From an uncultured Planctomycetota bacterium (lineage in GTDB: Bacteria; Planctomycetota; Phycisphaerae; UBA1845; UTPLA1): a DNA stretch of 56,242 bases. The notes below the pieces were generated by a model that was given only the letters and a program-made list of their open reading frames with translations, was not told the DNA's origin and did no database searches. The stretch lies in NCBI GenBank assembly GCA_900696465.1, contig CAADGE010000025.1, positions 1-56,242 on the forward strand, written 5' to 3'. A program made the position numbers and the translations under genes. Shown piece after piece: positions 15,351 through 24,466 of the stretch (position 1 is the stretch's first letter; every line of letters starts with the position of its first letter).

Positions 15351-17831
15351 TCAGCCGTTGTACTGGCGGCGGATGATTTCGCTGGCCTTGTTGCTGGGGA
15401 GGTTCAGCGCGCCGAGGGCGCGGGAGGCGGCAGCGCGGAGGACGAGATCGGACTCGGTGAGGGTGAATTCGATGAGCCGCTGCACGAGGTCGGCATCGGT
15501 GATGAGGTTTCCGTTTCGCCGGGCGGATTCGGCGAGGGATCCGAAGACGGCGATGCGCTCTTCGTGACGGCGATCGTCGTTAAGTGCGGCAACGGCGAGC
15601 GCCTCCTGTGCGGCACTGGAGCCGAGCAGCGCGAGGGCGTGGGCGGCGCGGACACGGAGGACCTCGGAGTCGCTCTGGGTTGCGCCGATGAGGGCCGGCT
15701 CGGCCTTGGCGACATCGAAGACCTTGAGATTGCTCTCGGCAATCAGGCGGAGGACGTCGGCGCTTTGCAGGGCGAGACTCATCGCCAATTCGCGGCCAAG
15801 CGGGCTCATGCCGAGGGCCTGCGAGGCGCGGGCGACGCGATTGGTCATCTGCTGCTGGATGACGACGGGGTCGCCCAGTTCGGTGATTTCGCCGGGCAGA
15901 ACCTCGACGCCGGCGGCGGCGCGGGCCGCCGTGGTGGCGCGCGAGAGCTGGCCGTTCTTGACGACGACCAGTACGGGCGTCGCAGCGGTGGGCAGATCGC
16001 GGCGCAGGTCGTTTACGGCGGTGAGCACGTCGGGCTTTTCGATGTCGGTGGCCAGCAGAATCAGGTCGTAGGAGGTGATGCCGACCTTGCGAGCGGCCTC
16101 ACGGGCGGAGTTCAGGTTGGGGCCGACGGCACAGTCAAAGCCGACGGCGCGGAGGAGTGCCTGCATGCGATTGGCGGCATCGACATCGGGATCGACGATG
16201 AGGGCGGACTGGCGGCCGGACTGGGCCAGGGCTTCGCAGAGGACGGGGATGACGTTCTCGGCGCCGGGGAAGCTCATCGCAGGAAGGGCGCGACCCAATG
16301 CAAGCGCGGCCTTGATGCGAACCTGCCTGCTGGGGAATGCGAGTGAGGATGCGAGGGCCTGCTTGAGATCTTCGGGGCCGACCAGACTGGGTGCGCCGGC
16401 TGTTTCCGACAGAGCGGCGATGGCGCCGAGGGCCACGCCGGGGTCGCGATCTGCGAAGGCGCGGGCAAGGACCATGTGGTTGTAGATGGGACCGGCGGCG
16501 CGGGCGAAGTAGATCGAGCGAGGATAGTCTTCGGGTCGGGTGCCGTCGCGTGCGGCGAGTTCATCGGGCTGATCGCTTTCGACATCGAGACCGAGCTTGG
16601 CTTCTCGGCGGAAGTTGGCGGCAACCCAGAGTGCGGTGGCGGCGGTGTGGTCGGCATCGGCGAGGAGGGCCTCTTCGCAGCAGCGCATGGCCATGATGTC
16701 GTTGAAGATGGCCGTTGGGACGGGAATGTATCGCAACTCGCCGTCGCGGAGGTACCAGACGTTGGCGATGTCGCGCCGGCTGTCGGCGCGGACGGATTCG
16801 GCATTGCTGTAGTAGTTTTCCGCCAGCTCGGAGAAGAGTGCCGCACGTCCGGCACCAGACGCGCCGATGGTGGCCATCGCCTGTGTCGCGGCGGCGCGGC
16901 ATTCACCGGAGGCGCGGGCGTCTTCTGCGACCTTGGCGAGGTACGGCAGGGCCTGGCGGTAGCCGATGCGGGCGAGGGAATCAATCAGAATCTTGCGGGT
17001 GACGCTGTCGTCCATGGAGAGCGCGGCGCAGAGGGGATTGAGGGCGCCTCGGCCGATCTGGGGGATGACCTGGATGATGGCGGGGTGAAGGGCGCGCTGG
17101 CTGGCATCCTGCAGGAACTGGATGAGGTGCGGGATGGCGTATTCGCCGGACTCCCTGAGGCGCGTCTGGGCATGGTGTGCGACGCGCGGCGGGCCGGCGA
17201 GCTTTTTGATGTTGGCGACGACCTCGTAGGGGTCCATGCGGAGGAGCTCTTCGCCCCTGCTAAGGATCTCAAGGAAGCGGCTGGCGGAGGGACCGACCTG
17301 GGCGTTGGTGATGAGTTTGATCAGGATGGTGTGGCGGTTGGGATTCTGCCGGGCCAGTTCGAGGAGAGCGACCGGGTCGGGATTTTCGTCGGCGAGTGCC
17401 TTGAAGTTGGCATCAGCATAGTTGAAGCGGCCGATGGCGGCGAAGTGCCAGCCGTCTTCGGCGAGGGCCTTTTGTTTGCGACCGCGGGCGATTTTTTCGG
17501 CGAGGTCTTTGATCGCGGCGGGGGCATCGGCGGCAGCGGCCCACTGTTCGATGCGGAGGGAGCCGGTTCGATCGGCCATGAGGGCGAGCCGCAGATCGGA
17601 GAGGCCCATGGCGCTTACGGCCTCGAACTGCGCGGCGGCCTGTTCCTTCTGGTCGCGCTCGAGGGCGCGGGTGGCGGCCTGCCAGGCGGACCAGGAGTCC
17701 TCGGTCTGTCCGACCATGTCTTCGGTGATGTCGGAGGCGCGAAGCTGGGCTGCGCCGATTGCGGCGAGCAGGGCCAGTGCCCCGAGGACGCGAACGAACC
17801 CATATCGAGGATCTCGGATCGCAGCATTCAT
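15351..17831 (-). CDS. secreted HEAT-repeat protein with an embedded response-receiver-like domain
   Basis: The 826-residue product starts with a signal peptide (FVRVLGALALLAAIGAAQLRAS). Helical HEAT/TPR-type repeats follow (TRLRESGEYAIPHLIQFLQD, ALNPLCAALSMDDSVTRKIL), resuming after residue ~655 (VLRVRAAHALALLGSSAAQE). Between about 545 and 655 lies a CheY-like segment: SALIVDPDVDAANRMQALLR, SYDLILLATDIEKPDV and PVLVVVKNG. The position of the usual phosphorylated Asp is occupied by LLATD, so signalling chemistry is doubtful. GGAGG precedes the ATG by 9 nt. HEAT proteins bind other proteins; the partner is unknown. Confidence 0.75.
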   Translation of the reverse strand: MNAAIRDPRYGFVRVLGALALLAAIGAAQLRASDITEDMVGQTEDSWSAWQAATRALERDQKEQAAAQFEAVSAMGLSDLRLALMADRTGSLRIEQWAAAADAPAAIKDLAEKIARGRKQKALAEDGWHFAAIGRFNYADANFKALADENPDPVALLELARQNPNRHTILIKLITNAQVGPSASRFLEILSRGEELLRMDPYEVVANIKKLAGPPRVAHHAQTRLRESGEYAIPHLIQFLQDASQRALHPAIIQVIPQIGRGALNPLCAALSMDDSVTRKILIDSLARIGYRQALPYLAKVAEDARASGECRAAATQAMATIGASGAGRAALFSELAENYYSNAESVRADSRRDIANVWYLRDGELRYIPVPTAIFNDIMAMRCCEEALLADADHTAATALWVAANFRREAKLGLDVESDQPDELAARDGTRPEDYPRSIYFARAAGPIYNHMVLARAFADRDPGVALGAIAALSETAGAPSLVGPEDLKQALASSLAFPSRQVRIKAALALGRALPAMSFPGAENVIPVLCEALAQSGRQSALIVDPDVDAANRMQALLRAVGFDCAVGPNLNSAREAARKVGITSYDLILLATDIEKPDVLTAVNDLRRDLPTAATPVLVVVKNGQLSRATTAARAAAGVEVLPGEITELGDPVVIQQQMTNRVARASQALGMSPLGRELAMSLALQSADVLRLIAESNLKVFDVAKAEPALIGATQSDSEVLRVRAAHALALLGSSAAQEALAVAALNDDRRHEERIAVFGSLAESARRNGNLITDADLVQRLIEFTLTESDLVLRAAASRALGALNLPSNKASEIIRRQYNG

Positions 17832-18108
17832 GCGAGCAAACCTCCGCTCATTTCTTCGGACGGATCGGCGATCAACTGCCGTAACGGGTCATCGCGCATC
17901 GCGGCCGAACGTTCATCACTCTGACCGGGTCCGTGGCGTTTTTTATATGACGCCGAAACAGGGATGCCGACCGTCTGTCGGGCGGGCAGTGTATGCGGGC
18001 CCCACCGGTCCCGTGGTGCAAGCGGCGTCGCCCCCCTCGCATGCGGCGCGGACACTTGCGGATTGATGCACTTTATTATTGCGGAACGTGGACAGGCGGT
18101 CAAGGAAA

Positions 18109-19008
18109 TCAGCGTTTACGCCGCGGGGCGAGCGCGGCGAGGTGGTCCGCGGTGACGCCGGGACCGCCACCGATAATGTCGGCGCCTGCTTTCCGGACGG
18201 CTGTGACCCGGATGGCGAAGTCCGCAGGCGATTCTGGATAGACGACGCGGCCCTCTTCGAGCAGTGGAAAACCTGCGCTGATGCGGACCCAGATCGGTAG
18301 TTGCGTGGTCTTGCGGACGAGTGCGACGACGGCAGCGACGGTATCCGGACGCTCACCGGCATCGATGGCGAAGATCGCGGCACCGGCGGATTCGGCAGCG
18401 GCGGCGGCCTGCGGCGAGGTGACGCCGAGGGTGGTTTCGGCACCGTCGGCTCCGGCGTCGAAGCGCATGCCTGCGATGGCGGGGAGATTGACAGTGGCGG
18501 CGGATCTGATGGCGATGAGCAGGGCCTCCAGTTCCACGAAAGCGCTACAGAAAATGGCATCCACGCCGCCTTCGGCGAGGGCCTGGCATTGTTTCGTGAA
18601 GACGGCGTGCAGGTTGTCGGCGGTGTGTTCTCCCAGCAGGAGCAGGCGGGAGGATGGGCCGATCGCGCCGATGACCGCGGGCCGTTCTGAAGAATGTTCG
18701 TCCGCGAAGGTGCGATAGAAGCGGGCGGTGCGGCGGATGGCATCGAGCAGACGGGTGGCATGATCGGACTTATCGAGAGCGGCCGGGGCAGTGTCAGTGA
18801 GTTCGTCGGTCGTGTCGGTCGGGGTGACGAGCAGGCGGGCACCGGCCCTGAGGAAGCCGGTCAGGGCTTTTTCGAGCAGCGTGGGGTAGTCGATCGCGGC
18901 AAAGACGGGATTCTGGCCGGGGGGCACACCGAGATCGGCGAGGGCCCGGCGAAGATCGCCGTCAGCGAGGGTCAACGAGTGCCGATAATCCGCCGGGTAG
19001 AATGCCAT
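18109..19008 (-). CDS. homocysteine S-methyltransferase-like protein without the zinc cysteines
   Basis: The fold is that of the homocysteine methyltransferase barrel: an early GARLLVTPTDTTDEL like the usual 'IxTNTF' segment, GAIGPSS matching 'GSIGP', YRTFADEH, and a C-terminal IIGGGPGVTADHLAAL aligning with the usual IIGGCCGTTPEHI. In true enzymes both cysteines of GGCCG and one in GxNC bind the catalytic zinc. Here GGCCG is GGGPG and the GxNC region reads AAIFAIDAG, so all three are missing. The protein therefore probably does not transfer a methyl group by the known chemistry. I start at the ATG at 19008 (299 residues); the frame runs open further upstream but encodes basic, unlikely sequence. 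Confidence 0.7.
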   Translation of the reverse strand: MAFYPADYRHSLTLADGDLRRALADLGVPPGQNPVFAAIDYPTLLEKALTGFLRAGARLLVTPTDTTDELTDTAPAALDKSDHATRLLDAIRRTARFYRTFADEHSSERPAVIGAIGPSSRLLLLGEHTADNLHAVFTKQCQALAEGGVDAIFCSAFVELEALLIAIRSAATVNLPAIAGMRFDAGADGAETTLGVTSPQAAAAAESAGAAIFAIDAGERPDTVAAVVALVRKTTQLPIWVRISAGFPLLEEGRVVYPESPADFAIRVTAVRKAGADIIGGGPGVTADHLAALAPRRKR

Positions 19009-19184
19009 AGTTATGACACTATTCGCGGCGGAAGGTCCGATCCGCTGCGCGGGTCCGATAGAAGCACGACGCGTGCATTCAACCGATTGAATCTTACATT
19101 TTTTCTGTGGTCGTGACGATGTAGGAACTGATCGGCTCGCCCAGTCGGAGGTCAGCCGGTGGTCATGCACCTGGAGATCTTGCC

Positions 19185-20486
19185 ATGTGCCTCCGCCGGA
19201 CCTTCGTGGCTCCTTTCTGCCGGGCCTTTTGTTTCGTCGTACTGCTGTGCTGTGTGACCGGCTGCGATACCTTGCCGCTGGGCGGATCGGACGCGGCAAG
19301 TCTGCGCGCGGATTTCTCCTCGCGCGAGATGCCTCCGGTGCAGAGCCCGGTGGAGGAAGCGACCGACGACAACAATTCGTTTGAGACGGCACAGCCGGCG
19401 ACGCTTCCGGATCAGGGACAGATTGAGATCCATGGGCGGATCGACTTTCAGGGGGATGTCGATCTGTATGCGCTGGGAGCTGCGGCCGCAGGCGACCTGG
19501 TGATCGTCGATGTGTCGGGCCACGACGGGCTTAACACGGTGGCGGCGTTGTTCGACGGCAACGGCGACCTGATCAAGGCGAACAATGATCGGTCGTATTA
19601 CGCGGGACAGTATGATCCGTATATCTCGCAGGTGATTCGATCGGACACGGGAATGCTGTTCGTAGGGATTGCGGTGTCGACGGCGACGCACTTCGCGACA
19701 TCGGGCGGACGGTACTCGACGGGTTCGTACACGATTCGCGTGACGCGGCAGATGGGTGCAACGTATCCGGCGGCGCGTCAGCAGGTGGTGTGGCTGGACT
19801 TTGCGGGGGGCGAGCGGGTGCAGATCGCGCTGGAACCGGCGGAAGTGATGCGGCCGTTCAGTGCGGAGTCGATGTCGGCCCGGTTCACGGGGCAGACGGA
19901 CTACATTGCCGATCTGGTGGTGAGCCATCTGCGGCGGGACCTGACGCCGTTCAATGTTTTCCTGCTGGACAGTCGGTATGACGCGCGACCGGGCGGACCC
20001 TACACGAAGCTGTACTTCGGCAACTTCAACGCGGCGTACCTGGGGCTGGCAGACAACGTGGATACCGGGAACACGCGTCTGGATCAGAAGGCGATCATCT
20101 TTACGGAAGACATCCGGATGTTCGAGGGACTTCTGCCAAGCGCGGAGGCGGCGGCCCTGGCGATCGCGAACATCGCGGCGCACGAGCTGGGGCATCTGCT
20201 GGGGCTGGAGCATTCCAGCGAGCCGGCGGACGTGATGGCGACGGCGGCGAGCGCGCGGCAGATTCTTGAGATTGACGCGACCTATCTTCGCAGCCGGGTG
20301 GAGCGGAGCGTGTTTCCGCTGGGCTGGCAGGATGGATATGGTCAGCTCATGCTGAACGTGGGACCGAACCCGTTCGGCAGCACGGCGCGGGCACGGATGG
20401 ATGATTTCCTGCCTGCGGGGGTGACGCCGATCGATCCGTCGCTGGGTGATCTGCCGATCACGATGTGCGGGCGGTGCAGTCCGTAA
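19185..20486 (+). CDS. lipoprotein zinc metalloprotease (matrixin-like metzincin)
   Basis: A hydrophobic N-terminus ends in a lipobox-like VTGC at residue ~26, so the mature protein is probably a lipid-anchored envelope protein. Residues ~70-190 form a beta-sandwich resembling the bacterial pre-peptidase (PPC) domain: IDFQGDVDLYALGAAAAGDL and LFDGNGDLIKANND. The metzincin site is HELGHLLGLEH at residues 333-343, with SEPADVMATAAS downstream as the methionine turn. GGAG lies about 9 nt before the ATG. Substrate is unknown. A copy-D repeat fragment follows the stop. Confidence 0.8.
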   Translation: MCLRRTFVAPFCRAFCFVVLLCCVTGCDTLPLGGSDAASLRADFSSREMPPVQSPVEEATDDNNSFETAQPATLPDQGQIEIHGRIDFQGDVDLYALGAAAAGDLVIVDVSGHDGLNTVAALFDGNGDLIKANNDRSYYAGQYDPYISQVIRSDTGMLFVGIAVSTATHFATSGGRYSTGSYTIRVTRQMGATYPAARQQVVWLDFAGGERVQIALEPAEVMRPFSAESMSARFTGQTDYIADLVVSHLRRDLTPFNVFLLDSRYDARPGGPYTKLYFGNFNAAYLGLADNVDTGNTRLDQKAIIFTEDIRMFEGLLPSAEAAALAIANIAAHELGHLLGLEHSSEPADVMATAASARQILEIDATYLRSRVERSVFPLGWQDGYGQLMLNVGPNPFGSTARARMDDFLPAGVTPIDPSLGDLPITMCGRCSP

Positions 20487-20488
20487 AA

Positions 20489-20556
20489 CGTCGAGACGTT
20501 GAATGCGAATCACAGAATATCAGATTTGAGATTTCAGATTGCATAAGCGCGGCACA
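20489..20556 (+). repeat. interspersed repeat fragment, copy D
   Basis: AAACGTCGAGACGTTGAATGCG is followed by ATCAGATTTGAGATTTCAGATT. These are the first and third modules of the composite repeat without the palindrome or the ACGGGC hairpin. The fragment begins two bases after the metalloprotease stop. Confidence 0.6.
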
Positions 20557-20651
20557 CAGATCACAAGCCGTCCAATGATGAGGGCGGAATGGGCGGCGGT
20601 GGTACTGCGTCACCCACGATGGAGGTACGGCCGCAGGGATGATCGAGCGGA

Positions 20652-20837
20652 TCAGAAGCGCGGCAAGGCGCTGAGGGCGTAGTTGCGGCACTCCTCATCG
20701 CTCATGGCGGGCAGACCGATTTCGCGCAGCTCGCGGTCAATCCAGGCGCGCATGGACATGTTGGTCTTCTGCTCCATGTAGCTGATTTTTGCGCGCGTAA
20801 TGATCTCGTGGCGGGACTTTTCTTCAGTGAATCTCAT
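20652..20837 (-). CDS. small hypothetical protein (61 residues)
   Basis: The product is highly charged and helical: MRFTEEKSRHEIITRAKISY, then MRAWIDRELREIGLPAMSDE. An AGAGG element lies about 10 nt before the ATG, and composition fits real coding. The repeated RE/ID helices suggest a small soluble protein. No family was recognised and no partner is evident. Confidence 0.45.
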   Translation of the reverse strand: MRFTEEKSRHEIITRAKISYMEQKTNMSMRAWIDRELREIGLPAMSDEECRNYALSALPRF

Positions 20838-21229
20838 ATTGTTCGTACCTCTGGCACCCCTGACAGGATCTGTCGCATGGCGAGCCGGCAGCGTGAACCG
20901 GGCTTTGATCCTGCCTTTGTTGCCCGACGGGACGGAGTCCTCGTACGGGCTTGACCATCCTGGTCATGACTGGTTGTCACGCTCCTTCGTCAGTCCTGCT
21001 TCATGATGAAGTCTGAAAATGTTACTGCCGGGCGGATCCGTCCATCGGACGGTGCCTCCCGGGCGGCCCCATATCTTTAAGAGTTTACACATCATATCGG
21101 TAAACGCAAGGAAAGATTCAAGAAATCCATTCGGGATGGGCCTGAGGCGTGGGAGCAGGGGCCTGGGAGTTGTGGATTGGGCAATCCCTGGGGTGGCGTA
21201 GCTGGGCGTGGTTATCGGTTCGGAGGGCG
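20838..21229. other. 392-base spacer, nothing recognised
   Basis: No gene, RNA or strong promoter found. Around 21035-21060 a near inverted pair (GGATCCGTCCATCGGACGG) could fold into a short hairpin; the stretch 21070-21120 is AT-richer than average. Confidence 0.35.
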
Positions 21230-21772
21230 TCAGGTGGCGCGCCAGCAGTGGGCGTCGTGTGCGGGATCGATCTTTCCGACGCCCATCAGGTAGCACTTCG
21301 TGGTTTCGGGACCCATGAATTTGAAGGTCTTCTTGAAGAGCGGGTAGAGTGCAGCGCGGGCACGCGGTGTGCTCGCGTCGAGCCGATCGAACCACCGGCG
21401 ATAGGAGCCGAACTCGTCGGCCAGATCGAGGAAGACGCGGGCGTTCGACACGATGGCCTCGATCTTTTTGCGGTTGCGAATGATGGCAGGGTTGGCGACC
21501 AGGCGCGAGATGTCGCGCGCGGACATCGAGGCAACGCGTCTGGGATCGAACTTTCGGAAGCATTCTCGAAAGGCGGGTCGCTTAACGAGCACGATCTTCC
21601 AGGAGAGGCCGCACTGGAAGACTTCGAGGGCCATCCGTTCGAGGTGACCGGCGTCGGTGCGGATGGGCGCGCCCCACTCTCGGTCGTGGTAGTGTGCGAG
21701 CAACGGATCGCCGGCTGCCCACTTGCAGCGCGGTTTGCCGTCGTTCGGGTTGATGCGTGGTGAGGCGGGCAT
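21230..21772 (-). CDS. tag: DNA-3-methyladenine glycosylase I
   Basis: Excises 3-methyladenine from alkylated DNA to start base-excision repair. The sequence carries the Tag signature near the N-terminus (RCKWAAGDPLLAHYHDREWG), with the first zinc cysteine and the base-contacting DREWG. The core is LEVFQCGLSWKIVLVKRPAF, and the C-terminal zinc ligands are in KIDPAHDAHCW. The 180-residue length is as expected, and no zinc ligand is missing. The gene stands alone and is divergent from the cysteine desulfurase, with copy-E repeat between them. Confidence 0.93.
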   Translation of the reverse strand: MPASPRINPNDGKPRCKWAAGDPLLAHYHDREWGAPIRTDAGHLERMALEVFQCGLSWKIVLVKRPAFRECFRKFDPRRVASMSARDISRLVANPAIIRNRKKIEAIVSNARVFLDLADEFGSYRRWFDRLDASTPRARAALYPLFKKTFKFMGPETTKCYLMGVGKIDPAHDAHCWRAT

Positions 21773-21782
21773 GGCTGATCTA

Positions 21783-21860
21783 GAATAGGGAAACGTCGAA
21801 ACGTCAAAAAGTCAAAAAGCCGAAAATGAGGAACGGGCTCGCTGCGCGAGCCGGTCGAAT
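21783..21860 (+). repeat. composite interspersed repeat, copy E (truncated)
   Basis: GGGAAACGTCGAAACGTC with AAAAAGTC repeats leads into GAGGAACGGGCTCGCTGCGCGAGCC-type sequence, with the full 17-base palindrome at 21836-21852. The AT-rich block and the ACGGGC hairpin are absent; a purine-rich stretch (to ~21910) follows. Confidence 0.75.
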
Positions 21861-21963
21861 GCGGAGTGGAGGGGAGCGGGAGAAAAGGGGAAAGGGAGAA
21901 AGAAGGCGGTACAGGGCCTCCGTGTGAAGGCGTGCGTTGGAGAAGGTGGGCGAGGAATTCGTT

Positions 21964-23136
21964 GTGGCGGAGCGGTTGTATCTCGATCATGCAGCGACGA
22001 GCTTTCCCAAGCCGGCGGGCGTATTGGAGGCGATGCGCGCTTATGCGGAGTCGATGGGGGCCAGCGCGGGACGCGGGGCCTATCGGGAAGCGATGGAGAC
22101 AGGCGAGCTGCTGGCTGATTGTCGCCGGCGGCTGGCGCGGCTGATCGGCGCGCGGCGGCCGGAGCAGGTTCTCTTCACCTTCAACTGCACGGGGGCGCTG
22201 AACCAAGGGATCAAAGGTCTGCTGCGGGCGGGTGATCATGTCGTAACGACCACCATGGAGCACAACTCGGTACTGCGACCGCTGAGTGGTCTGGCGGCAC
22301 GGGCCGAGGGACGGATCGAAGTCACGTATGTACCGGCAGACCGGCAGACGGGGTTTGTGGAGCCGGCTCGCCTGCTGGCGGCGGTGCGGCCCGACACGCG
22401 GATGATCTGCCTGGTCCACGCGAGCAACGTGACGGGGACGCTGCAAGCCGTGGAAGCGGTCGGAGCGGAGGCGCGAAGGCGCGGGGTGCTTTTCCTGGTG
22501 GATGCGGCGCAGACGGCCGGGCACGTACCGATCGACGTGGAGGCGATGGGAATTGATCTGCTGGCGATGCCGGGGCACAAAGGGCTGATGGGGCCGCTGG
22601 GGACCGGGGCGCTCTATGTGCGCGAGGGGCTGGAGGCGGAGATGCAGCCGCTCGTCGAAGGCGGGACGGGGAGTGTGAGCGAGCAGCCATTGCAGCCGTC
22701 GTTTCTACCTGATCGGTTTGAATCGGGCAGCCATAATGCGATCGGTCTTGCGGGGCTGTGTGCGTCGCTGCGCTGGCTGGAAGCGAAGACGGTGGCGGCG
22801 TTGCAGGAACACGAACGGGCGATCTGCACACAATTTCTCGAAGCGACAGCGGGGATCGAGGGGCTGATGGTGTACGGACCGCGGAATGCGGGGGCGCGGG
22901 TTGCGGTGTTCAGCGTTCGCGTGGCGGGATATCGGCCGGAGGAGTTGTCGGCGGTGCTGGAGGGTGAGTTCGGGATTCTTACGCGATCGGGACTGCACTG
23001 CGCGCCGCTGGCGCATGAAACGATCGGTACACATGCGGACGGCGGGACGACGCGGATCTCCTTCGGAGCGATGAGCACATCGGCGGACGTGGAACGGTGC
23101 GTTGCGGCGCTGGAGCGAGCGGGCGATGGCGGCTGA
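21964..23136 (+). CDS. cysteine desulfurase (aminotransferase class V, SufS/CsdA-like)
   Basis: A PLP enzyme that takes sulfur from cysteine as an enzyme-bound persulfide, for Fe-S cluster or other thio-cofactor assembly. The opening LYLDHAATSFPKP, the TTTMEHNSVLRPL segment, the PLP lysine in MPGHKGLMGP (about residue 206) and the catalytic cysteine in RSGLHCAP (about residue 346) are all intact. The start is probably the GTG at 21964, with GAGGA 8 nt upstream and the usual family N-terminus; a TTG at 21937 is in frame. Its stop overlaps the next gene's ATG by 11 bases, implying coupled translation. No suf or isc scaffold gene is nearby. Confidence 0.9.
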   Translation: MAERLYLDHAATSFPKPAGVLEAMRAYAESMGASAGRGAYREAMETGELLADCRRRLARLIGARRPEQVLFTFNCTGALNQGIKGLLRAGDHVVTTTMEHNSVLRPLSGLAARAEGRIEVTYVPADRQTGFVEPARLLAAVRPDTRMICLVHASNVTGTLQAVEAVGAEARRRGVLFLVDAAQTAGHVPIDVEAMGIDLLAMPGHKGLMGPLGTGALYVREGLEAEMQPLVEGGTGSVSEQPLQPSFLPDRFESGSHNAIGLAGLCASLRWLEAKTVAALQEHERAICTQFLEATAGIEGLMVYGPRNAGARVAVFSVRVAGYRPEELSAVLEGEFGILTRSGLHCAPLAHETIGTHADGGTTRISFGAMSTSADVERCVAALERAGDGG

Positions 23137-24112
23137 GTTATCAACGCTGATGATCGAGCGTGCCGCGGCAGCGGATGCGCGGCGGGTGCTGCGGATGGCG
23201 CTGGCGGACGGGCGACGAACAGCGGCGGCGCTGGAAGCGCACGTCACGGGCTTTCTTGCGTATGCGCAGGAGATGGGTCTGGACCTGAGCCGGCAATGGC
23301 TGGCGACGCGCGACGGGCGGATGATGGGCGGCTGCCTGTGGATTGAGTCTCCGGGGCGAACCGCCCTGCTGCTTCTGCCGAATTCGGCGACGATGCCGGG
23401 CGGCGCGGTCGTGTCGGCGGCGCTGGTGCACCGGGCGCTGTCGGAAGCGGCGGGTAGTGCCATAACGATGGCACAGTGCCTGATTGATCCGGCGGATGCA
23501 CGGAGCCGGGCGGTGCTGTCAGAGGCGAGTTTTGAAGAAATCGCGGTGCTGATCTACCTGGAGTGCGTGGTCGGTGACGCAGCGACCTACGGCCATCCGC
23601 AGGAAGTCGAGGCGATGGAACAACGGACCTCGTGGCAACTGTATGATGCAGCGTCGCACGGGGAGTTCGCCGAGCTGGTGATGGAGACCTACGAGGGAAG
23701 CCAGGATTGCCCGAAGCTGTCGGGGTTGCGGGAGATCGACGATATCCTTGCGGGTCATCGCGCCGCCGGCCGGTTCGATCCGCGGCGCTGGCTTCTGGCG
23801 CGACTCGATGGCCGCGCGGCGGGATGTATCCTTCTATCGGAGAATCCCTTGCGGCCGGCGCTGGAAGTGACGTACATGGGTGTTGCTCCGCATGCACGGG
23901 GACAGGGAATCGGCGGACTGCTGCTGCGTCGCGCGCTTGCGGAGGCCTACCTATCGGGTTTTCAACGACTTACACTCGCGGTTGATTCGGAGAACGCGCC
24001 GGCGATGCATCTTTACCGATCGTTTGGATTTTTTGAGACGGCGCGACAGCGAGCGATGATAAGAAGAATGAAGGACCGTGGACACGCTTTTTCAAGTCTC
24101 CGGCACGATTAA
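23126..24112 (+). CDS. GNAT-family acetyltransferase, probably tandem-domain
   Basis: The C-terminal half is a clear GNAT fold: VTYMGVAPHARGQGIGGLLL contains the acetyl-CoA loop (ARGQGIGG, about residues 257-264), followed by LAVDSENAPAMHLYRSFGF. The N-terminal ~150 residues look like a second, degenerate GNAT domain, as in mycothiol synthase-like proteins. The ATG at 23126 lies inside the end of the cysteine desulfurase gene, so the two are an operon. The substrate is unknown; the pairing hints at modification of a thiol or sulfur compound, but that is inference. Confidence 0.8.
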   Translation: MAAELSTLMIERAAAADARRVLRMALADGRRTAAALEAHVTGFLAYAQEMGLDLSRQWLATRDGRMMGGCLWIESPGRTALLLLPNSATMPGGAVVSAALVHRALSEAAGSAITMAQCLIDPADARSRAVLSEASFEEIAVLIYLECVVGDAATYGHPQEVEAMEQRTSWQLYDAASHGEFAELVMETYEGSQDCPKLSGLREIDDILAGHRAAGRFDPRRWLLARLDGRAAGCILLSENPLRPALEVTYMGVAPHARGQGIGGLLLRRALAEAYLSGFQRLTLAVDSENAPAMHLYRSFGFFETARQRAMIRRMKDRGHAFSSLRHD

Positions 24113-24263
24113 GGATGCGCGTGGGAAAGAAAGTTTTCCACGAACTGTTCAGATGAAAAAGGACGGATGTGGGCAAGTCGTGGACGGGCAAGAATTTTTT
24201 TGCTGCAAGCTATTATCATGTCGATCATCACGTCGTGAATAAAACTTCGGTTAAAGTTTTCGA

Positions 24264-24292
24264 TTGACGCGCGGTGTCTCGATCCGTATAAC
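24264..24292 (+). promoter_or_regulatory. sigma70-type promoter of dnaA
   Basis: TTGACG (24264-24269), a 17-base spacer and TATAAC (24287-24292), each one base from consensus. The leader to the predicted GTG start is about 170 bases. Weak DnaA-box-like words occur upstream (TTTTCCACG near 24135), but no cluster. Confidence 0.65.
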
Positions 24293-24466
24293 AATGTCCC
24301 GGTAAGAAGCCCGTGGCGAAACGAGACAGACCTGTCGAGCCACCTGGGCCGGAGGCGACTCTCTTCGGGACGCGCCTCAAACCTTCTTACATCGACCGAC
24401 ATTCAAAGAGAATACATGCATCCGCGTGTCGCATTCGCGAGCGCGGCCAGGGTTAAGGAGCGCGCC

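Noticed and set aside
16476-17924. Long open frame antisense to the HEAT-repeat gene (482 codons)
   Set aside because: Gly/Asp-rich shadow composition; the minus strand has a signal peptide, GGAGG ribosome site and HEAT repeats.
24113-24415. oriC directly upstream of dnaA
   Set aside because: Only one weak DnaA-box-like word (TTTTCCACG); no cluster or AT-rich unwinding element was evident, and the skew does not reverse here.
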